Part shown: one piece after another, positions 58,444-64,000 of the stretch
Position numbering within the stretch: the first letter of the stretch is position 1
Layout: each line of letters begins with the position of its first letter
NCBI RefSeq assembly: GCF_030272615.1
Contig: NC_081413.1
Span: 162,967,080 to 163,031,079 of the forward strand
DNA from: Cryptomeria japonica
Taxonomy: Eukaryota > Streptophyta > Pinopsida > Cupressales > Cupressaceae
Length of the DNA stretch: 64,000 nt
Direction of reading: 5' to 3'
The notes under the pieces: generated by a model
Databases searched by the model: none
What the model saw: the letters and a program-made list of their open reading frames with translations, nothing else
Told to the model about the DNA's origin: nothing
Translations under genes and position numbers: made by a program

Positions 58444-59568
58444 TTGGATGGTACATTTCTTAGATTCCTAGAAACTGAAGAATCTAAATGTGCATTATCG
58501 GAAGTCCATGAAGGTATTTGTGGATCTTATTCGAATGGCCTTACTTTAGCTCGAAAACTACTACAGGCTGGCTACTACTTGCCAGACATGGAAAAAGATG
58601 CCATCCAATTTGCTAAGACTTATGAGAAATGTCAACTTCATGGAAATCTCATACATGCCCCAGCAAGGGACCTCATACCATTTATTACACACTGGCCTTT
58701 TCAGCAATGGGCCTTTGATATCATTGGTCAAATATATCCTGCTTCATCTAACGGACATAAATTCATCATAACTACCACTGAGTATTTCACCAAGTGGGTA
58801 GAAGAAGTTCCGCTCATTAAAGCAACCGGTAAACAAGTCACCTTGTTCATCCTGAACTATATCATCTGCAGGTATGGGATACCTTCATCCATCATGACTG
58901 ATAATGGAGGATAGTTTAAGAATAAAGATCTGGATGAGCTTTGTGAGAAATTCAAAATAAAGTAACACTAGTCATCGATATATTACCCTCAAGGTAATGG
59001 ACAAGCTGAGGCGTCTAACAAAAACCTACTAACTATCTTGCACAAAACAGTGAACAAGTCTAGGAAGGATTGACATCTGCAGCTCAATCCTGTACTATGG
59101 GCTTACAAAACAAGTATCAGAACACCTATTGGGGCTACACATTTTTCTTTGGTGTATGGGTCCAAAGCAGTACTACCTATTGAAGTAGAAATACCATCTC
59201 TAAGAGTTTCTTTGCAAGGTCTTGTTACTGATGAAGATCATAGAATATCTAGATTGCAAGAACTCAAACTGCTGGATGAGCATTGGCAAGTGGCGTTTGA
59301 TCATCTCATAGTGTATTAGAAGAGAATGTCCAGAGGATATAACAAGAAAGTTCGACAAAGAGAATTTAAGGTTGGTGACCTAGTTCTGCAAGAAAATCCA
59401 AAAAATCAATAGTTTCGTGACAATAAAGGGAAGTTTGAACCCAACTGGCTGGGTCCCTACATTGTTACTGCAGTATTCGGCTCTAGTGCCTATCAACTCT
59501 CAAACTCGGAAGGAGAAAAGCTCCATGAATCGATTAACACCATCCACTTGAAGAAATTATTTGCTTAG
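58444..59568 (+). pseudogene. int: Integrase of the plus-strand Tat element
   Basis: The zinc module VHEGICGSYSNGLTL...YEKCQLHGN has its first Cys as Tyr. The core has WAFDIIGQIYPASSNGHKF (Asp), SIMTDNGG (Asp) and PQGNGQAEASNKN (Glu), so all three catalytic residues are kept. The C-terminal part keeps GDLVLQENPKNQ and FEPNWLGPYIVTAV and ends LHLKKLFA-like at TAG 59566-59568. Internal stops are at 58912, 58963, 58969, 59071, 59317 and 59410. Integrase would insert the cDNA in the nucleus. Confidence 0.87.
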
Positions 59569-61119
59569 CATTCTCTGTGCCACCAACTTGTACAACTGGA
59601 AAAATTCCTGAAAAAAAAAATCAGAAAAATCATAAAATACAAAAAAAAGAAAAAAAAAAAAAAGAAAATAAAGAAAATAAAAAGAAAGAAAATGCCTTGG
59701 TGAAAACCTGGTAAAAAGGAACCTTGGTAAAAAAAAATTTGAAACCCTGCCAAGCAGGTGAAAACCTGGCAAACAGGCGCCTCTTATACTCAAGCGCTCC
59801 ATCTATAAATGCAACGTTGGCATTTCCCGCTTTCATGCATCTTTTCTTTTGCTTGTACATATTTTTCAGTCACTTTTGTGACATCCTGGTTCGTTGGAAC
59901 CTTCATGACTTGAAACTGATCAACGTCCTAGTCTTAAGATTACTCGACAGAGCACATTACATATCCTAAACAGTGTCAACCAAGTCATCTTTCCGTCAGT
60001 GAAACCTGGTCATCCACTCCGACTCAGTCACCTGTCTCCTAACTACCAAAGAGTTTTTTTTATCACTGAGTAAACAAGCAAAACAACATAATGGAAAACA
60101 ATCAGTAAATAGTTTGAGCTATGAATGAAAATTTTCTTTGTGTTGTCTTATATATTGGTTTTCGATTATTATCGCTCTGAGTAACTCGAGGAAGTCTATT
60201 GTGACTAAGAGGAGCAAGGATTGGGGGCATAATATTTTCTTTGTTTTCTGCTTGTAGGAATGATCCCAATAATCTGGAAACATATAAATTAGCTGGGTGT
60301 CTATGATAAGAGCCTTCACAACAAGGTGAAATCGCCTCACACACCTCGACTCCGCTTATTTGTATGCTACATGGAGGTCCATATCATTTCTTTATCTATT
60401 TTGAGGGAATTTCTTTATGATGCAATTCAAGTCCCTGTGAAATTTGTCCAAGGATATGAACAAGAAAAGGGTCATTGCGGACATGATAATTAATATTGCA
60501 CATTGAAAAAGAAAGGAACTCTAACCTGCCTGTTGTGTTCTAGAGTGATTTCGGTATGGTAATAATCTCTTTATCTTTTGAATGAGAGCTGAAAGCATTA
60601 TCATTTCTTACGCTAAGTGGTCTATTTATCATCATTTCTTTGATCGAGTACTTGTGTTTTGAGATGTTTTAGCTGCATAAATAACATTTAATATAGCTTC
60701 ATACATTTCATTATTCACTCATCTGCATTCATCTTATTGCATAGAAAAATGAAAACATTGCATTACTCATATTACTCATTGGTCATTCATTCATTTGCAT
60801 ATGAAAAGAAACAAAAATAGACATCCATAATCATTTGCATTACATACATTCATATTGAAAATAATTGCATACATATAGAACAAAGCATATAAAAGACATC
60901 TCATGAATGAATCAACACAAGTACAGTGAAGTCAAATCAGATCTCATATATATATATATCATGTCAAGTCTAAAGGTACAAAATGATGTCAAATGACATA
61001 TACAAACTCCCATCAAAGCAAGAATAGTATAGGCTACAAAAAAATGGGTGTGTCTACAAAAAATATATCCAAGCTACAAGAAGAATATTTAGCTCTGAGC
61101 CTCTCCCTCATCGCTTGGT
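59569..61119 (+). other. Spacer between integrase and the antisense PMD gene
   Basis: An A-rich run (59605-59735) is followed by GAAAACCTGG and AACCTTGG words, then non-coding DNA. CATTCATT-type words are frequent at about 60690-60900, and (AT)n lies at 60948-60960. On the minus strand this would hold the 3' untranslated region of the PMD gene. No domain is recognised in the short frames. Confidence 0.55.
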
Positions 61120-62912
61120 GGAGGAGGAGGAGCCTAATGATCGGGATCCTATCGAGGTTCCCGAGCTCCCTCAGAACAGGCCATATACTGAGAATAAGGA
61201 ATCACTTGCTGCGCTACTGGAACTGCCACGCTATATGCTACGACATAGTTGGCTACCCTATTGTTCTGATGCAAAACCTCCTGCTGGAGGGTGTCTCACT
61301 CCGCTCTCATCACCGCAAGCTGACGTTCATGCTCTTCTCTTAGCTTAGCTAGCTGCTGATCACGCTCAGCCCTCACCTCTGTAAGCTGTCGGTCTCGCTC
61401 CGCCAGCTAAGCCTGAGCCACTGTCAATTGTGACTGCAGCTCTGCAAGACGTACTCTCATCAACCATCCTATGTTTGTCCCCTGCTCTCTCGCTGGCTCT
61501 CCACCTCCAGTACCACCCTGCTCCTCCCTCCACTGCCAGACCTATCTTGGAGCTGCTCACTCCTCCTCAACTCCACCCAATCTCACTCCTATTCTCCCAA
61601 GGGATCCGCCCTCACCCCTCTACTATCCACCCTTAGCTGGAACCCTACTGCTACTAGCACCAGGATCACCACCTATCCATCTCAGAGCCTTGGCTCTCTG
61701 TCCCTAGTCCTATCTCAGACCCTTTCCCTATACTTGTGCGGGGGCATCATCCTCAACATCCTCAATGTGTGGTGCCTGCTCACCCAGATCAGTAAACCTA
61801 GGAAAAGGATGTTGCTGGAACCACTCTCTGTACTGGGGCAATACCCCGGCATCCGCAACATCATCCATATAATCCTATTTGAGGTGCTATAGACCAATCA
61901 GCTCCTGCATGGCCAATGCATAAGATAATCGTGGAGACCATCCCTGTCTCTCCTCATCCACGTAACGCGCATATGCTATAAACTCTTGCGAGATCCCTTG
62001 AGGCCGACCATACTGCCTCATCACTCGAGAAATGACGAACCACTCCACAATAGTCTTTGATCTCCCAATAAGTGGGCACATGACAAAAAGGTCTTTGCAA
62101 ACTAGCCGCCAATCATCCCAAGACTCCAAACCTCTGCTATCAAATCGTCTAACTATCACCGCCAAAAATTTGTCTTGCCCATATGGGGCTGCATAATATA
62201 ACCAACATAGTTGTATATAATCGGCTGCCCGCGCTCTCTACTATCATCTACCATCGGTTGACAAATGGGAAGATGGTCCCAAGCCCAAACCTGTAAAATA
62301 TATACACCTGCAGCCATGCTCTGACCATCTCTATACACGATCTCATGCATCTCGCGATACATGTGAGCAAGCAAGAAAGAACCCCAGCCAAGCCTTTTAG
62401 GGGTCTCCATCAATCTCATCAACATCCTACCCCAACGACACTGGAAACCCTGCTACCCTCTATCTAGCATCAAAAAATAGCCTATGAATCCTACTAGAAT
62501 GCATGCTAGAGGAAACTCCTCGCTGTATCTGCTCATCAATATGTCCCAACTAATGGAACGAGTCAAAATGTCAGAATCTCTGAAGACATGCCTCACTGCC
62601 TGTAATCCTGGAAGGTGTCTTGAATCGTAATCCACCTTATCCCCAACAAAAGGGATACAGAGGATATTATATACATCCTTGGGAGTGATATTCAACTCCC
62701 CCACTAGTAGATGAAAGATGTTATGCTCTGAATGGAAACGCTCTACCAATGTCGTGAGCATTCCGTGATTCACACATATATCTGGCAAACTAAGAAGATG
62801 AGTCAAACCACATACATCAATATGAGCCTACTCAACCTCAAATAAATATCAAACTAATGCCATAGTGGGAGGATAAACGCATCTAAAGAGCACAAGAGGT
62901 AATCGAACCTGC
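61120..62912 (-). pseudogene. Antisense plant mobile domain (PMD) gene of the plus-strand Tat element
   Basis: On the minus strand the conserved exon starts after a 3' splice site ending at 62913 with VRLPLVLFRCVYPP. Then come LTTLVERFHSEHNIFHLLVG and ELNITPKDVYNILCIPFVGD (about 62640-62750), GWGSFLLAHMYREMHEIVYR and LQVWAWDHLPICQP (about 62270-62400), and TIVEWFVISRVMRQYGRPQG (about 62000-62060), the PMD order. TAG at 62453 keeps the frame; a one-base deletion in a T run near 62165 shifts it. A coiled-coil tail (LAERDRQLTEVRAERDQQLA and KLREEHERQLAVMRAE, about 61320-61410) and an S/G-rich end follow. PMD proteins are known from transposons and from MAIN/MAIL1 relatives. Confidence 0.78.
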
Positions 62913-63440
62913 AAAAACCCAACAACGAAGCATCAGAAAACATTCCAAATTAGCCTACAAGAGAAGTAAAACATCAAGCAAATCCAATTGAGTCAAATGC
63001 AAAATAAAATTTTCATGTTTAGAACTTCAAAAATGCTCACTATCCCTCGAACAATAAAACATCGAGGGACAGTATCTTGTACAAGTCAGGAATAGCTCTC
63101 GTATGACAAAACAACCCCAAACGACAATTTATTGGACTTTGCACGACAAAATGGTCTTTTCACAGACCTATCGTACGATACAAGGGTGCATCCCAAATGA
63201 CAATTCAAATGACTTCAAATGATAAAAGATAATTTACAAGTTACTCATACGAGACAAAATCCTGTCTCACATGATAAAACGTGAAACTCGACCCCAAACA
63301 TGCGAAAAACTTGAAAAATGAACAAAAAAATTCAAAATTGAAAACATAAAGAGGCTTAAGATTGATCACTTACTGTTGGCTCCTATTTTCGGGGTCGTTT
63401 ATGATGTCTCTGGCACTCAAATCGGTGCTGACAAGTAGGG
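62913..63440 (-). promoter_or_regulatory. Probable 5' region and intron of the antisense PMD gene
   Basis: On the minus strand TTGTTGGGTTTTTGCAG ends at 62913, next to the exon, and TTCTCTTGTAG at about 62955 is an alternative 3' splice site. Upstream, TTTTGTCTCGTATGAGTAA, TTTTGTCATACGAGAG and TATCGTACGATA lie at 63090-63260. These resemble, in inverted orientation, the TCGTATGA and CATACGA words of the element's own leader (49660-49780 and 51100-51370). A promoter is inferred, not seen. Confidence 0.4.
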
Positions 63441-64000
63441 ACCACCATTTTTTTTACAGAAGGCTTTTTGAATTTTCAAAGTTGGAGGGTTAAAATGATT
63501 TTAAAATGACATTTTTGTCCCATATATAGCCAAAAACCTAATTTTTCAACTTGCTCCGATGGACATGAAAATTGTACCCTTAGCTAATTTGCCCGTTCTG
63601 ATTCCATTTTCGGGATCAAAATTGAAATTTGAGATCATTTTGCTAGTCAATTTCACAATTTGGATCACTTAGCGCTCTTTTCATCAAATGCTCATTTTTT
63701 CTTCAAATTGCGCTCAATTTCAACGCTAAATATCCATTTCAATTCTACACATCAACTTCACGATCAACTTTGCGCTTAACTCATCAATCAACGACAAATT
63801 TTTCAAATATTCCTCAGAATCAATTTGTGCTCAAATAACTTATTTTCGCCACACAATTGCCTATGATCAAGTACCCTCGCTATTTTTTTTCAATTTCGCT
63901 CCCGAGGGGGCATACTCATGACCTTATGACCTCACATCTTCAATGTCGAGAACATTTTTTTCAAATCTTCATCAAAAGTCGAGCAAAATATTTTTTAACT
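63441..64000. other. Internal sequence of the Tat element, nothing coding
   Basis: AT-rich sequence with repeated TTGCGCTCAATTTC-like words at about 63670-63780. CCCGAGGGGGCATACTC at 63902-63918 is G-rich but no LTR start follows it within the window, so it is not called a polypurine tract. The 3' LTR must lie further on. Confidence 0.45.

Larger units (their letters stand above)
48423..64000 (+). mobile_element. Tat-type Ty3 element, plus strand, open at the window end
   Basis: After ATACT (48418-48422) the 5' LTR begins TGTAATACCCTAAAAATG. The order is LTR, primer site, 2.2-kb leader, gag, zinc finger, protease, G-patch, RT, RNase H, second RNase H, integrase, a spacer and an antisense PMD gene; the 3' LTR lies beyond 64000. 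All enzyme domains are recognisable with intact RT YVDD and integrase D-D-E residues, but stops and frameshifts prevent expression of a full polyprotein. It is inserted in the copia element at 45351-48422. It is the most complete autonomous-type architecture here. Confidence 0.9.

Noticed and set aside
63902-63918. A polypurine tract and 3' LTR start near the window end
   Set aside because: No TGTAATACCC follows within the remaining bases; the G tract is left unassigned.

Overview
This is a plant nuclear genome window made almost entirely of nested LTR retrotransposons, with one plausible ordinary gene. Nothing looks prokaryotic: there are no operons or ribosome binding sites, but there are plant-type Ty3/gypsy and Ty1/copia proteins, tRNA primer-binding sites, 5-bp target-site duplications (TSDs) and plant mobile domain (PMD) ORFs. 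The very high retroelement load, long LTRs, deep nesting and heavy decay suit a large seed-plant genome. I suspect a gymnosperm, but that is inference and no single-copy marker proves it.

Layout. (1) 38-7817 is a complete, TSD-flanked (ACCTG) plus-strand element coding only for gag, a protease-like domain and a basic/acidic tail, with no reverse transcriptase. It sits in (2) a decayed minus-strand element (about 7.8-12.7 kb) with a proline-rich 12-residue repeat and a G-patch domain. (3) 12.7-22.9 kb is AT-rich decayed DNA: several tandem repeats, a possible ~900-bp TIR transposon, a possible tRNA-derived SINE and a dead copia fragment. (4) 23.5-24.4 kb holds the only likely host gene, an intronless ORF of 312 codons followed by AATAAA and bracketed by tandem repeats. 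(5) 26.6-45.35 kb is a decayed minus-strand Ty3 element of Tat type (two RNase H domains). It is interrupted by a TSD-flanked (TAGTG) gag-only copia element (28746-36737), by a solo copia LTR (42318-43710, TSD TTGAT) and by (6) another copia element starting at 45351. (7) That copia is interrupted at 48423 by a plus-strand Tat element that runs off the window. It has 5' LTR, leader, gag, protease, G-patch, RT, RNase H, second RNase H and integrase, in order and mostly intact apart from stops and frameshifts.

The most interesting system: both Tat elements carry a PMD gene in antisense orientation downstream of integrase. The plus-strand copy is at 37179-39265 and the minus-strand copy at 61120-62912. 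Both begin their conserved exon just after a similar 3' splice site, and the first copy has a candidate 98-bp GT-AG intron. An intron lying antisense to the genomic RNA would not be spliced during retrotransposition, so an intron-bearing cargo gene could persist. The region upstream of the second PMD gene also carries, inverted, the TCGTATGA-type motifs found in the element's own leader.

Two unrelated superfamilies (Ty3 and copia) each have a gag-only, polymerase-less member here, presumably mobilised in trans. Most premature stops are CAG-to-TAG or CGA-to-TGA changes, as expected from deamination of methylated cytosine. Element 1 and related LTRs also carry a recurrent GC-rich palindrome that has expanded as an exact 31-bp tandem in one LTR.
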